A DNA stretch of 64,000 nucleotides from contig NZ_LGUR01000118.1 of NCBI RefSeq assembly GCF_001270495.1, positions 1 through 64,000 of the forward strand, given 5' to 3'. The translations under genes were made by a program, and so were the position numbers. Below, one piece after another: positions 14,994 through 28,438 of this stretch. The notes beneath the pieces are model-generated. The model was not told the origin of the DNA. It did no database searches and worked only from the letters and a program-made list of their open reading frames with translations. The DNA comes from Streptomyces viridochromogenes (GTDB lineage Bacteria; Actinomycetota; Actinomycetes; Streptomycetales; Streptomycetaceae). Every line of letters starts with the position of its first letter. The stretch's first letter is position 1.

Positions 14994-17900
14994 TTGGGTT
15001 CCGTCGGCAACGCACGCACGACCGCGGGACGTCGACGAGCACTGCTCATCGGCATCACGGACACTCCCGATCTCCATGACATCCCGGACCTCGCCGAGCG
15101 CTACCCGCGCCTCGACTGCGCCCCACAGGACGTCGAACTCATCGGCTCGGCACTCAAGCGGTCCGGCTACGAGATCACCACCCGCCTCGACGACATCGGG
15201 CTCGCCCGGCTGCAAGGCGCGCTCAACACCTTCTTCACCTCGTGCGAGCCCGGGGACACCGCCTTCGTCTACGTGTCGTGCCACGGCACGTCCGTCGGCG
15301 ACCACGACTACCTGCTCCCGTACGACGCCCAGCCGGGCGGGCTCCGCGAGGACGGCACGCAGGGCCTGCTCACCGCCACGCTGGTCGAGGCGGAGCCCGG
15401 GACGATGCTGCGGGGGCTGCGCCCCGGCGTGACCGCCGTGGTCTGCGTCGACGCCTGCCGGGCCGAGGAGGACCCCGGCCCGGAAAACCCGCAGGAGCGG
15501 TGGGCTTCGTACGAGTTGGACGCGCTGTGGCTGTACGGCTGCGGGCCGGGCCAGTTCGCGTACGCCGACCCCGCGGAGGGGAGCCTGTTCGCCCGCTTCC
15601 TCGCCGAGGCGCTCCAGCCGAACAGCCCGCCGACCACTTTCGCGGACGTCGTCGACTACACGAGCCAGGCACTGCGCCGACAGGCCGGGAACGCCCCGGT
15701 CCTCCAGACCCCCGCCCCGTATGTGCCTTCCCGCCTCCGCGACCGTACGGGGGAGATCGTCCTGTGCGACGGCTCCGAGGACACCCTCCGGTGGACCGAG
15801 GCGGTCAGGCGCTGCGAGCTGTGGGACCACACCGCCGGCAGCCCCGCGGTGCACGAACGGGTGAAGCAGCAGCTGGGCGAGCTGATCCGGTACGTGGTGG
15901 ACAGCTGCGCGGGAGCCGGGGCCCACGCGGACGACCCCTGGAACGACCCGGCCTATCCCGAGCGCGTCGTACGCCGCCTCGACGACCTCGTCCGCCGCGC
16001 CGGGCTGCGCCCCGGCGACTTCCTGTCCCCCGCGGAGACGGCCTGTCTGCTGGCGGGCCCGTTCGTCCACGAGGGCCTGGTCGCGGTGGCACTCCAGGAC
16101 CTGCGGGTCCACCAGCCTCTCCACCTGGGCGCGTCGCCCGCCGACGAGAGCGGCGACAGCGACCCGCACGGGCGACAGGTGCGCGGCGCCGCCCAGGATG
16201 TGTGCCGGGCCCACTCCCAGGTACAGCGCACCGCCGGAACGCTACGGGCCCGTGGCCTCGACGACGCCGCCCGCGCCGCCGACCACTGGCTGCGGCACCG
16301 CTTCATCGCCGACTGGGACGCGCTGTGGGAGCGGGACGGGGCCTATCCGGCGGTGGACGCGATCGTCGCCAAGGCGGTCGACGCCGTGGTGGCGGCGGCG
16401 GAGGATCCTACGGCGGGGCCGCGCACGGACGAGGCGCGGGACGAGGTCGACGACCAGGTGCGCCAGGTGCTCGGCCATGTCACGGTGAACCCGGGTGGCG
16501 CCGACAACGGCCCCCGGGTCAACGTCCCTGGCCGGGGCGACGGTTGGAACATCCGCCAGCCGGTACGCGACAACACCTGGCGCGCGCCCTGGCTCGCCCG
16601 CCTGCTGTGGACCGCGGCCCTGCTCGCCGCCGACCCCCGGCGCCTGTCCAGCGTGCTCGTCGACCACCTTGGCGCACACGTCCCGCTGCGGCCGCAGGAC
16701 GTCGTCACGGCCCTGGCGTACGACTTCGACTACGCCCAGACCGAGGGCCGCACCGCCGCCACCCACGGCCTCGACGTGCGTTTCAGCTGCCCCCATCCGG
16801 CTCTGCACGCGGCGGTCGAAGAGCTGGTCGGACATGCGGACGCCACCGTCCGGACGGTCCACCGCGAGTGGAACTCGACGGGTCTGCCACCTCTCCTCAA
16901 AGGGCTGCCCGACCGGGTCACGGCCGAGAACCTGACGCCGCGCAACCAGCTCTACCGACGGCCACTGGAGCGCTTCCGGCTCGCCGAGGACGAGATCCGG
17001 CCGCTGCTGATGGGCACCCAGCTGTACGGCGACCGCATGCTGGCCATCCGCGAGCTGTACCAGAACGCCCTCGACGCCTGCCGTTACCGCCATATGCGCC
17101 GTCAGTACGGCGCGACCCAGGCCGACTGCGGCTACCGCGCCAACTGGACCCCGCGGATCTCCTTCACCCAGGGCCAGGACTCCGACGGGCGGCCCTACAT
17201 CGAGTGCGAGGACAACGGCACCGGTATGAGCCGGGCCAAGCTGACCTCGATGTTCGCGCGGGCGGGCAAGCGATACGAGCAGGACCCCGAGTTCGTCCAG
17301 GAGCGGCGCAACTGGCGCCGGGCCGGGCTCGCGGACATCGGGATGAACTCCCGTTTCGGCATCGGGGTGTTCTCGTACTTCATGCTGGCCGACGAGGTGG
17401 TCGTGTGGACGCGGCCGGTGGACCGGCACGGCCGCCCCGGCGCGGAGCAGCCTCTGCGTGCCGACATCCAGTCCGGCTCCGGGCTGCTGCGGGTCAGCGA
17501 CACGGCGGACGCCCCGGAGCTGGGTGGGACGCGGGTGCGGCTGTATCTCGCGGCGCACGAGGAGAAGCAGCCCTCCCTGGTGGAGACGCTGCGGTCGATT
17601 CTGTGGGTGAGCGACTTCGAGGTGACCGCCCAGGAGCTGGACCGGGAGGATCCCGGCCAGGTCGTCCGGAGCGCGACCTGGGCGCCGCACACGCTGACGG
17701 CCGACGGGCCCTGGGACGGGGAGCCCGTTCAGGCGGGCCGGGACGCCTGGCTCGTGCAGGGCAAGGGGCAGCTGCTGCTGGACGGAGTGGTCGTCAAGAA
17801 CGCACCCGCGGTCCACGGCAGGGTGTTCAATCTCCGTGAACGGCATTCCCCCGAACCGAGCGTCGACCGGAACAGGATGCTCTCGTACGACGAGGAACTC

Positions 17901-20114
17901 GTCATGCGTGAACTGCTGGCCGGCGTGCCGGAGGGGGTGGTCCACTGGCCGGAAGTGCCACTGCGCTGGCTGTGGGAGCTGGCCCCGAACGCCCCACGAC
18001 TGGCGGTGGCGGTGCTGACGGCACTGCCCGGGGACACGACGGCCGTACTGGAGAGCGGGCCGGGTGATCGCACCCTGGTGCTGGAGCGGTTACCGCTCGC
18101 CGAGGTGGGTTGTCTGCCCGTCGACCGCGGAGTACTGCGGGAGAGGTTCAGAGTGCTCGCGCTCGGGGCCGATCGCCAGCACGAGACCGCACTGCTCCGC
18201 GACTGGCAGACGAACCGGCTCGCGCTCGCCGACCAGAGCGGTCCTGTGTTCCGCCCGAAGGGATACCCGGATCCCGCTCCCCTGGACGCATTGCTGTTCG
18301 TGACGGATCCGATGAGTGAAAAGGGCTGGGTGACGGCCCTGAGTACCGCGGCGGAGTGCCGGCTCCCACTGCGTGTATCGGTGCGGGCCCTGCGCCGGTA
18401 TGCCGTCATGGGATTGTCCGTGCCCGCCGTCGACGACATCCGTCGCCTCGATGACATGCGGCCCGACCGGACCGACGCGCTCCTCTACGCCTTGTACCAG
18501 GATCAGCAGGCGTCGTCCGATGCCGCGCTGCACGCGCCCATGGTGGTGCTCTCCGCTCACGAGGGCCTCACCTACGGGGAACTGTCAAGCAGGCTGGAGG
18601 GCTTGCGTGCCTTCGACTCCGACCTTCCGCAGCCGCCGGAACTGACCGCGGAACTCGCGGTGGAACGTGCCTCGGCCGAAGCCTCGCGCCTGACGGCGGA
18701 GTTCGAGGCGTACGACTCCTGGGACATCGAAGTCCACTGGCTGCCCGGCACCGTGGCACCCGTAGACCTGCTGAACTACGCGGACACGACCCTTCCGATC
18801 GATGAAGTCGTCCGCGTGGTCCGGCATCTGGCCCCCTTCGGCTTCTCGTTCTCCTCCGAGCCGACCAGGGAGACGATGGAACACGGGCCGCTCAAGGTTT
18901 CCGAACGGCTTCTCCTCACCGACAGGTACGGCGCTTCGCTGTTGCAGGGCGAGCTCTCCTGGGCTCAGCTGTTCGAGATCTCCCAGAGACTGGGGACGCC
19001 CGTGGGCGAGATCGCCAAGCGCATCAACGACATCGCGCCCGCCACGGGTGTGGAAGCGCCCGCGGTGCCCTCCGAAGCCATCGACTTCGTCGCACCCAGG
19101 TGGATCTCCAAAGCCCTGGAGGACGAGGACAGACCCTTTGGCCCCTGGTCGCTGGTGAGGGCGGCCACGAATACCCCGACACGCACCGCCGCGCAGGACG
19201 TGGGACTGCGCGAGGCGCTGCCAGTGCTGCAGGCGTGTGGTCTGCTGCGCGGCGATCTCGAATGGGACCATGAGGCGCTCGCCCTCGAGGCCGAACTCGC
19301 ACACCCCCTCACCAGGGTTCTGGGGCGTCGATCCGCCGCTCTCGACGATCACGGCCTCACCATCCCCATGGCGCTCGCCACGGGCAGAACGGTCAGCGAG
19401 GAACTGGACCGCCTGAGCAGGACGCGACGGCATCTCCCCCTCACGGCGGTCGCGAGCGTGACAACCCCGGAGGCCGGAAGCCTTCATCTGGAGCCGGGCG
19501 ACCACGTGATCTTCGCCAACCAAGGCCTCGGCGATGACCATGCCTTCTGCGCGGAGCTGAGTATCCAGCGGATCCTGGAGCGCTGTCGCATCGCCAATGC
19601 CCCCCTGGGCCCCTCCCTCCGCCACCTCTCCCGCTTCACCGTCCTCGGCGCTCCCGCACCCCCGGGCGACTTCAACGGCCCCGATGCCGAAAAGCTGGAG
19701 GACTTCCGCCCCACCCACTTCGACATGGCCGCCTTCGACGCCGGCCTGCTCGGCCCCGGCACCCTCGGCCCCCTCGAACTCGTCCTCGTGGCCGGCCGTT
19801 TCGGGCGAACCCTCGGCGAGGTGTACGAACGCTACGCGCCCTTCCGCTGCCTGGGGCTGGAGGTGACCGTGCCCGAGCCGAACGCCGAGGAGGCCCGACT
19901 CGCCCCGGGCTGGCAGGAGGTCATCATCCTGACCGCACAACTGACCGGCCGGGCCCCGGCGTTGACCGGCCCGGTGGACCTCGATCACATCGTGCTCCGC
20001 GCCGAGGAGACCGACCTCACCGAGTCGCAGGTCCGCAAGCTCCTGGGGGCCTACAGCCGGCTGTTCGACTTCCGGCTCCCGGACGAACCCGACAGACGGG
20101 ACCCCACCACATGA
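14994..20114 (+). CDS. Giant caspase-like / HSP90-type ATPase fusion protein with C-terminal winged-helix repeats
   Basis: About 1,706 aa. Residues about 12-250 form a caspase-like (C14) protease with beta strand RRALLIGIT, catalytic His97 in VYVSCHGTS and Cys155 in VVCVDACRAEE. Residues about 250-640 are helical and unassigned. Residues about 660-900 form a GHKL/HSP90-type ATPase: N-box ELYQNALDACRYRH (Glu687, Asn691), G1 box EDNGTGMS (Asp740) and G2 loop FGIGVFSYFML. The last 800 residues hold at least three weakly repeated winged-helix-like units, for example LFEISQRLGTPVGEIAKRI and LVLVAGRFGRTLGEVYERY. The TTG at 14994 follows GGGGGAGG by 6 bp; a GTG at 14958 is the alternative. It overlaps the next gene by ATGA. 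The architecture matches computationally described NTPase-based conflict systems. Trigger and protease targets are unknown. Confidence 0.85.
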   Translation: MGSVGNARTTAGRRRALLIGITDTPDLHDIPDLAERYPRLDCAPQDVELIGSALKRSGYEITTRLDDIGLARLQGALNTFFTSCEPGDTAFVYVSCHGTSVGDHDYLLPYDAQPGGLREDGTQGLLTATLVEAEPGTMLRGLRPGVTAVVCVDACRAEEDPGPENPQERWASYELDALWLYGCGPGQFAYADPAEGSLFARFLAEALQPNSPPTTFADVVDYTSQALRRQAGNAPVLQTPAPYVPSRLRDRTGEIVLCDGSEDTLRWTEAVRRCELWDHTAGSPAVHERVKQQLGELIRYVVDSCAGAGAHADDPWNDPAYPERVVRRLDDLVRRAGLRPGDFLSPAETACLLAGPFVHEGLVAVALQDLRVHQPLHLGASPADESGDSDPHGRQVRGAAQDVCRAHSQVQRTAGTLRARGLDDAARAADHWLRHRFIADWDALWERDGAYPAVDAIVAKAVDAVVAAAEDPTAGPRTDEARDEVDDQVRQVLGHVTVNPGGADNGPRVNVPGRGDGWNIRQPVRDNTWRAPWLARLLWTAALLAADPRRLSSVLVDHLGAHVPLRPQDVVTALAYDFDYAQTEGRTAATHGLDVRFSCPHPALHAAVEELVGHADATVRTVHREWNSTGLPPLLKGLPDRVTAENLTPRNQLYRRPLERFRLAEDEIRPLLMGTQLYGDRMLAIRELYQNALDACRYRHMRRQYGATQADCGYRANWTPRISFTQGQDSDGRPYIECEDNGTGMSRAKLTSMFARAGKRYEQDPEFVQERRNWRRAGLADIGMNSRFGIGVFSYFMLADEVVVWTRPVDRHGRPGAEQPLRADIQSGSGLLRVSDTADAPELGGTRVRLYLAAHEEKQPSLVETLRSILWVSDFEVTAQELDREDPGQVVRSATWAPHTLTADGPWDGEPVQAGRDAWLVQGKGQLLLDGVVVKNAPAVHGRVFNLRERHSPEPSVDRNRMLSYDEELVMRELLAGVPEGVVHWPEVPLRWLWELAPNAPRLAVAVLTALPGDTTAVLESGPGDRTLVLERLPLAEVGCLPVDRGVLRERFRVLALGADRQHETALLRDWQTNRLALADQSGPVFRPKGYPDPAPLDALLFVTDPMSEKGWVTALSTAAECRLPLRVSVRALRRYAVMGLSVPAVDDIRRLDDMRPDRTDALLYALYQDQQASSDAALHAPMVVLSAHEGLTYGELSSRLEGLRAFDSDLPQPPELTAELAVERASAEASRLTAEFEAYDSWDIEVHWLPGTVAPVDLLNYADTTLPIDEVVRVVRHLAPFGFSFSSEPTRETMEHGPLKVSERLLLTDRYGASLLQGELSWAQLFEISQRLGTPVGEIAKRINDIAPATGVEAPAVPSEAIDFVAPRWISKALEDEDRPFGPWSLVRAATNTPTRTAAQDVGLREALPVLQACGLLRGDLEWDHEALALEAELAHPLTRVLGRRSAALDDHGLTIPMALATGRTVSEELDRLSRTRRHLPLTAVASVTTPEAGSLHLEPGDHVIFANQGLGDDHAFCAELSIQRILERCRIANAPLGPSLRHLSRFTVLGAPAPPGDFNGPDAEKLEDFRPTHFDMAAFDAGLLGPGTLGPLELVLVAGRFGRTLGEVYERYAPFRCLGLEVTVPEPNAEEARLAPGWQEVIILTAQLTGRAPALTGPVDLDHIVLRAEETDLTESQVRKLLGAYSRLFDFRLPDEPDRRDPTT

Positions 20115-20440
20115 CCGCGATCCCCTACGACGAGGGTGCTTCTCACCCGTCCCCGCTCACCTTCCGGTGGACGACGGACGAGGCCAACGGCGAGGCGACG
20201 GCGACCGGGCGCTGCCCGATATGCGGTTGCGCGATGACGCGAACCTGGACCTCAGGTCAGCCCCTGCTCTCCAAGGGAGGCTATCTCGGCCGTCGTAAGA
20301 AGCCGGGGCCGATGCCGTATCACACGCCCTGCCAGTGCGAGACGCTGCACATGGGGCGCCCCGCGGCGGAGCGGCTCGGCTGTGGCGCGCTGCTCGTCAT
20401 CGCGCCCCCGCAGGCGCCGGCGAACGGCCCGACACCATGA
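20111..20440 (+). CDS. Small zinc-ribbon protein of the caspase/HSP90-ATPase operon
   Basis: 109 aa. Cys35, Cys38 and Cys40 in CPICGC pair with Cys74, Cys76 and His80 (CQCETLH) as a probable zinc ribbon, with a basic loop (RRKKPGP) between them. No membrane segment. It overlaps the upstream giant gene and the downstream membrane-protein gene by 4 bp each (ATGA), so all three are made together. No recognised family. A metal-bound adaptor between sensor and effector is a reasonable guess from context only. Confidence 0.75.
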   Translation: MTAIPYDEGASHPSPLTFRWTTDEANGEATATGRCPICGCAMTRTWTSGQPLLSKGGYLGRRKKPGPMPYHTPCQCETLHMGRPAAERLGCGALLVIAPPQAPANGPTP

Positions 20441-20886
20441 GCTTCACCCCGCAGCAACTGCGCGACGCCGACCGCCGCACCCGCGAACTGTCCTCCCCCG
20501 AGCGCCAGTTGCAAGCCGCCCTCCACCAGGCCGAGGGCTACCGCAACTTCCTCGCCGCCCTCACCGGCCTGCTCACCGCGGTCTTCGTGCTCAAGGGCCA
20601 GGAGGATCTCAGCAAGCTCGCGCACACCCCGCGCTGGCTCGTGATCGGCCTGCTGGTCACGGGGTTCCTCGCGCTGATCGCGGCTTCGTGGCTGGGGGTG
20701 CTCGCCGTGCACGGGCGGCCCGGCGAGGAGATCATGCTGGAGGCGGGACGACTGCTCGAATACGAGAAGCAGCGCACCCGCGTCATCTGGCGGCTCGTCG
20801 AGTGGGCCCGGTGGTTCGGGCTCCTCGGTGTCCTCGCCGTCTCCTCCGCCGTCATCGTCACCTGGGTGTGGCCCGGCAAGAAGTAG
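20437..20886 (+). CDS. Three-helix membrane protein, candidate effector of the caspase/HSP90-ATPase operon
   Basis: 149 aa. A polar amphipathic N-terminus (residues 1-34) is followed by hydrophobic helices at about 36-54, 66-91 and 125-145. A charged cytoplasmic helix between the second and third contains EEIMLEAGRLLEYEKQRTR. The plan (helical linker, tight pair of membrane helices, then one more) resembles small membrane effectors such as SLATT-type proteins, but no specific family is claimed. It is the third gene of the overlapping operon and is followed at once by a strong terminator. It may be activated by the protease/ATPase protein to permeabilise the membrane (inference). Confidence 0.75.
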   Translation: MSFTPQQLRDADRRTRELSSPERQLQAALHQAEGYRNFLAALTGLLTAVFVLKGQEDLSKLAHTPRWLVIGLLVTGFLALIAASWLGVLAVHGRPGEEIMLEAGRLLEYEKQRTRVIWRLVEWARWFGLLGVLAVSSAVIVTWVWPGKK

Positions 20887-20901
20887 CGGCGCGCATGCGA
20901 C

Positions 20902-20945
20902 GGCGCCTGCCCAGTCGTCCGGTCGGGGACTGTGGGGCAGGCGCC
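20902..20945. terminator. Strong hairpin terminator
   Basis: GGCGCCTGCCC at 20902-20912 pairs perfectly with GGGCAGGCGCC at 20935-20945 (11 bp). A second small hairpin (CGTAC/GTACG) and a T-run (20978-20982) follow. It separates the rightward conflict operon from convergent gltD. Confidence 0.8.
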
Positions 20946-21011
20946 ATCTGGTGTTCCGTACGCCGTTGTACGGGACGTTTTTGAGTGACCGTCAGGTCAC
21001 GGCGGTGGCCG

Positions 21012-22467
21012 TCAGACCATCAGCGAGCGGTCCGTCGGCCGGATCGGTGCCGGCAGTTCGCTGGCGCCGGTCAGGAAGCGGTCGCAGCCGCGGGCGGCCG
21101 AGCGGCCCTCCGCGATGGCCCAGACGATGAGCGACTGGCCGCGGCCCGCGTCACCGGCGACGAAGACACCGGGGACGTTGGTCTGGAAGTCGGCGTCGCG
21201 GGCGATGTTGCCGCGCTCGTCGAGGTCCAGGCCGAACTGGTCCACCAGGCCGTTCTCACGGTCGGTGCCGGTGAAGCCCATCGCCAGCGTCACCAGCTGG
21301 GCGGGGATCTTGCGCTCCGTGCCCGGCTTCGGGGTCAGCTTGCCGTCGATGAACTCGACCTCGGTGAGGTGCAGCCACTGGACGTTGCCGTCCTCGTCGC
21401 CCTCGAAGTGGGTGGTGGAGACGGAGTAGACCCGCTCGCCGCCCTCCTCGTGCGCGGACGTGACCTTGTAGAGCATCGGGAAGGTCGGCCACGGCTGGGA
21501 GACGGCGTTCCGCTCGTCGCCCGGGCGGGGCATGATCTCCAGCTGCGTGACGGACGCCGCGCCCTGGCGGTGGGCGGTGCCCACGCAGTCGGCGCCGGTG
21601 TCGCCACCGCCGATGACGACCACGTGCTTGCCCTCGGCGGTGATGGGGGGCGTCACGAAGTCGCCCTCCTGCACCTTGTTCGCCAGGGGCAGGTACTCCA
21701 TGGCCTGGTAGATGCCCTGGAGTTCACGGCCGGGGACCGGGAGGTCACGGGCGGTCGTGGCGCCGGCGGCGATGACGACGGCGTCGTACCGCTTCTTGAG
21801 GTCGGTCGCCTTGAGGTCGCGGCCGATCTCGATGCCGGTGCGGAAGCGGGTGCCCTCCGCGCGCATCTGCTCGATACGGCGGTTGATGTGCCGCTTCTCC
21901 ATCTTGAACTCGGGGATGCCGTAGCGCAGCAGGCCGCCGATGCGGTCCGCGCGCTCGTACACCGCCACCGTGTGGCCGGCGCGCGTCAGCTGCTGGGCGG
22001 CCGCCAGGCCCGCCGGGCCCGAGCCGATGACCGCGACGGTCTTGCCGGACAGGCGCTCCGGGGCCTGCGGGGCGACGGTGCCCGCGTCCCACGCCTTGTC
22101 GATGATCGAGACCTCGACGTTCTTGATGGTCACGGCCGGCTGGTTGATGCCGAGCACACAGGCCGACTCGCAGGGAGCGGGGCACAGACGGCCCGTGAAC
22201 TCCGGGAAGTTGTTCGTCGCGTGCAGGCGCTCCGACGCCGCCGACCAGTCCTCGCGGTAGGCGTAGTCGTTCCACTCGGGGATGAGGTTCCCGAGCGGAC
22301 AGCCGTTGTGGCAGAACGGGATGCCGCAGTCCATGCAGCGGCTGGCCTGCTTGCTGATGATCGGCAGCAGGGAGCCGGGGACGTAGACCTCGTTCCAGTC
22401 CTTCAGACGTACGTCGACGGGGCGGGACTTGGCGACCTCGCGGCCGTGGTTCAGAAAGCCCTTCGGG

Positions 22468-22475
<8 letters not shown>
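21012..22475 (-). CDS. gltD: Glutamate synthase (NADPH) small subunit
   Basis: 487-aa beta subunit. The N-terminal iron-sulfur motifs are [17 protein letters not shown] and [14 protein letters not shown]. Two Rossmann folds follow: FAD ([13 protein letters not shown]) and NADPH ([11 protein letters not shown]). The C-terminal [14 protein letters not shown] is the usual FAD contact. It delivers NADPH electrons through FAD and 4Fe-4S clusters to GltB. The start ATG overlaps the gltB stop by 8 bp, so the subunits are translationally coupled. Length is normal. Confidence 0.96.
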
Positions 22476-27066
<4,591 letters not shown>

Positions 27067-27140
27067 CGGCTCTCCCGTCGTCGTCATCTGGCATATGCAA
27101 ATTGCCGAGGGACGACGTTGGCCCTCTGCGTGAGTGCAAA

Positions 27141-27156
27141 ATTTCGTGCAGGTTAC
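27141..27156 (-). promoter_or_regulatory. Candidate GlnR box upstream of gltB
   Basis: On the minus strand the site reads GTAAC, six bases, GAAAT, fitting the actinobacterial GlnR half-site pair gTnAC-n6-GaAAc at nine of ten core positions. Six bases further on CTCAC could be a third half-site. It lies 75-90 bp upstream of the gltB start. Control of gltBD by the nitrogen regulator GlnR is plausible; binding here is inferred. Confidence 0.5.
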
Positions 27157-27401
27157 ATGATGGGGCGGTTCTCGGGAAGCGGGATAATCCGTTCCATCAT
27201 GCGGACACCATGGGCTGCGACAAGGGTTCCGCGCCCATGGCTTGAAGTATGTGGAGACCGAACGAGACAGGTCCATGTCCGTCGATCCGAGGCGGAGGAG
27301 GCGTCGTCGCCCACCCCGCGAGTGCGCCGCAGGCGTCATTGCCCACAGCGCTTACGGCTCATGCCCGGTGGTCATGCATCCGAAACCAGCGAGTAACGGC
27401 T

Positions 27402-27425
27402 ACTTATGCGGCCCATCGCATAAGT
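27402..27425. terminator. Hairpin downstream of the VIT-family gene
   Basis: ACTTATGCG (27402-27410) and CGCATAAGT (27417-27425) form a perfect 9-bp inverted repeat with a 6-base loop, 11 bp beyond the VIT-family stop. There is no T-run and only moderate GC content. It may terminate that transcript or serve as a protein-binding palindrome. Confidence 0.45.
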
Positions 27426-27435
27426 TCCAGCCGAT

Positions 27436-28167
27436 CTATCCTACGGCCGTTCCGAACCAACTGCCCAGGGCGTACGTCACACCGGCCGCGGCCCCACCGA
27501 GCGCGAGCTGCCGCAGCCCGCTGTACCACCAGGTCCGCGCCGTCACCTTGGCCACGACCGCACCGCACAGGAACAGCCCGACGAGCGCGAGCAGCACGGC
27601 CGGCCACAGCGAGGTCGCACCGAGCAGATACGGCAGGACGGGCAGCAGGGCGCCCAGCGCGAACGACCCGAACGACGACACGGCCGCGACCAGCGGCGAG
27701 GGCAGGTCGCCGGGGTCGATGCCGAGTTCCTCGCGGGCGTGTATCTCCAGAGCCACCTCGGGATCACGGGAGAGCTGCTCGGCGACGGCCTTGGCAAGCT
27801 TCGACTCGACCCCTCGCGCCTCATAGAGCGCCGCGAGCTCGGCCTCCTCGTCCTTCGGGTGCTTTCTCAGCTCCCGCCGCTCGACGTCCAGCTCGGCCTC
27901 GACGAGCTCGCGCTGCGAGGCGACGGAGGTGTACTCACCGGCGGCCATGGAGAAGGCGCCGGCCGCGAGCCCGGCGAACCCGCTCAGCACGATGGTCTGA
28001 TGACCGACCGCCCCGCCCGCGACACCTGTCATCAGGGCGAGGTTGGAGACCAGACCGTCCATCGCGCCGAAGACGGCGGGGCGCAGCCAGCCGCCGTTCA
28101 CATCCCGGTGCGTGTGGTTGTCACGGTGCGCCTCATGGAGCGGCGCCTCGGTCTCGATGATGGCCAT
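27436..28167 (-). CDS. VIT1/CCC1-family iron/manganese transporter
   Basis: 243-aa membrane protein of the VIT1/CCC1 family (ferrous iron or manganese transport). FGAMDGLVSNLALMTGV contains the helix 1 Asp and helix-breaking residues of the family, and SMAAGEYTSVASQRELVEAE is the conserved end of helix 2 running into the cytoplasmic metal-binding domain (about residues 85-150, rich in Glu/Asp/His). Three C-terminal helices follow. A His-rich N-terminus (HEAHRDNHTHRD) may bind metal. The ATG follows GGGGGATCTTC. Two iron-box-like sequences upstream fit regulation by a DmdR/IdeR-type repressor. Direction of transport cannot be told from sequence. Confidence 0.9.
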   Translation of the reverse strand: MAIIETEAPLHEAHRDNHTHRDVNGGWLRPAVFGAMDGLVSNLALMTGVAGGAVGHQTIVLSGFAGLAAGAFSMAAGEYTSVASQRELVEAELDVERRELRKHPKDEEAELAALYEARGVESKLAKAVAEQLSRDPEVALEIHAREELGIDPGDLPSPLVAAVSSFGSFALGALLPVLPYLLGATSLWPAVLLALVGLFLCGAVVAKVTARTWWYSGLRQLALGGAAAGVTYALGSWFGTAVG

Positions 28168-28184
28168 GAAGATCCCCCAGAAAC

Positions 28185-28203
28185 TCAGGTAAGGCTGTCT
28201 TTA
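28185..28203 (-). promoter_or_regulatory. Iron-box-like site upstream of the VIT-family gene
   Basis: TCAGGTAAGGCTGTCTTTA matches the DmdR/IdeR/DtxR iron-box consensus TTAGGTTAGGCTAACCTAA at 13 of 19 positions and starts 18 bp upstream of the ATG, where a repressor would block initiation. A weaker-placed second match (also 13 of 19) lies at 28266-28284. Iron control of a metal transporter makes biological sense; binding is inferred. Confidence 0.5.
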
Positions 28204-28265
28204 GACAAGTTCTATTCTTCGACAACACCAAATCTACGCCCGGAAATTTCACACCGCCAGCAAGG

Positions 28266-28284
28266 AGAGGCTGGGCTAACCTGC
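28266..28284 (-). promoter_or_regulatory. Second iron-box-like site
   Basis: AGAGGCTGGGCTAACCTGC keeps the well-conserved right half GGCTAACCT of the actinobacterial iron box. It lies about 100 bp upstream of the VIT-family gene and about 155 bp upstream of the divergent ADP-ribosylglycohydrolase operon, so it could serve either. Confidence 0.4.
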
Positions 28285-28438
28285 GGTTTTCCCCTGGAAC
28301 GCTCATTCGTGTAGAGGGCCGCACAGATGTCGACCGGGTGACTCTGAGGTTTCCGAGGCTCAGGTCAACCGCCGACGGTGGGACACATCCGCAAAGGGCT
28401 CCGCGCCCTGGGCGGAGCCCCCGGAGGAGAGGCCTCGC

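Larger units (their letters stand above)
27067..27435. other. Intergenic region between gltB and the VIT-family gene
   Basis: 369 bp with no convincing gene; open frames here lack coding character. It holds the gltB leader and promoter region with a GlnR-like box (27141-27156), and a 9-bp hairpin just after the VIT gene (27402-27425). GGCATATGCAAATTGCC at 27091-27107 is an additional imperfect inverted repeat in the gltB leader. Nothing else recognisable. Confidence 0.6.

Noticed and set aside
15242..17839. Very long open frame in another frame inside the caspase/HSP90-ATPase gene, plus long antisense frames
   Set aside because: They are Arg/Pro/Gly-rich shadows typical of high-GC DNA. The chosen frame contains the recognisable caspase and ATPase motifs.
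14994..20886. Mobile genomic island carrying the conflict operon
   Set aside because: No integrase, transposase, tRNA or attachment repeats were seen around it, and base composition does not obviously differ from its neighbours.
27067..27339. N-terminal extension of gltB to an upstream ATG
   Set aside because: The extension has no GltB similarity, overlaps the GlnR-like site, and the ATG at 27066 has a good ribosome site at the right distance from the mature Cys.
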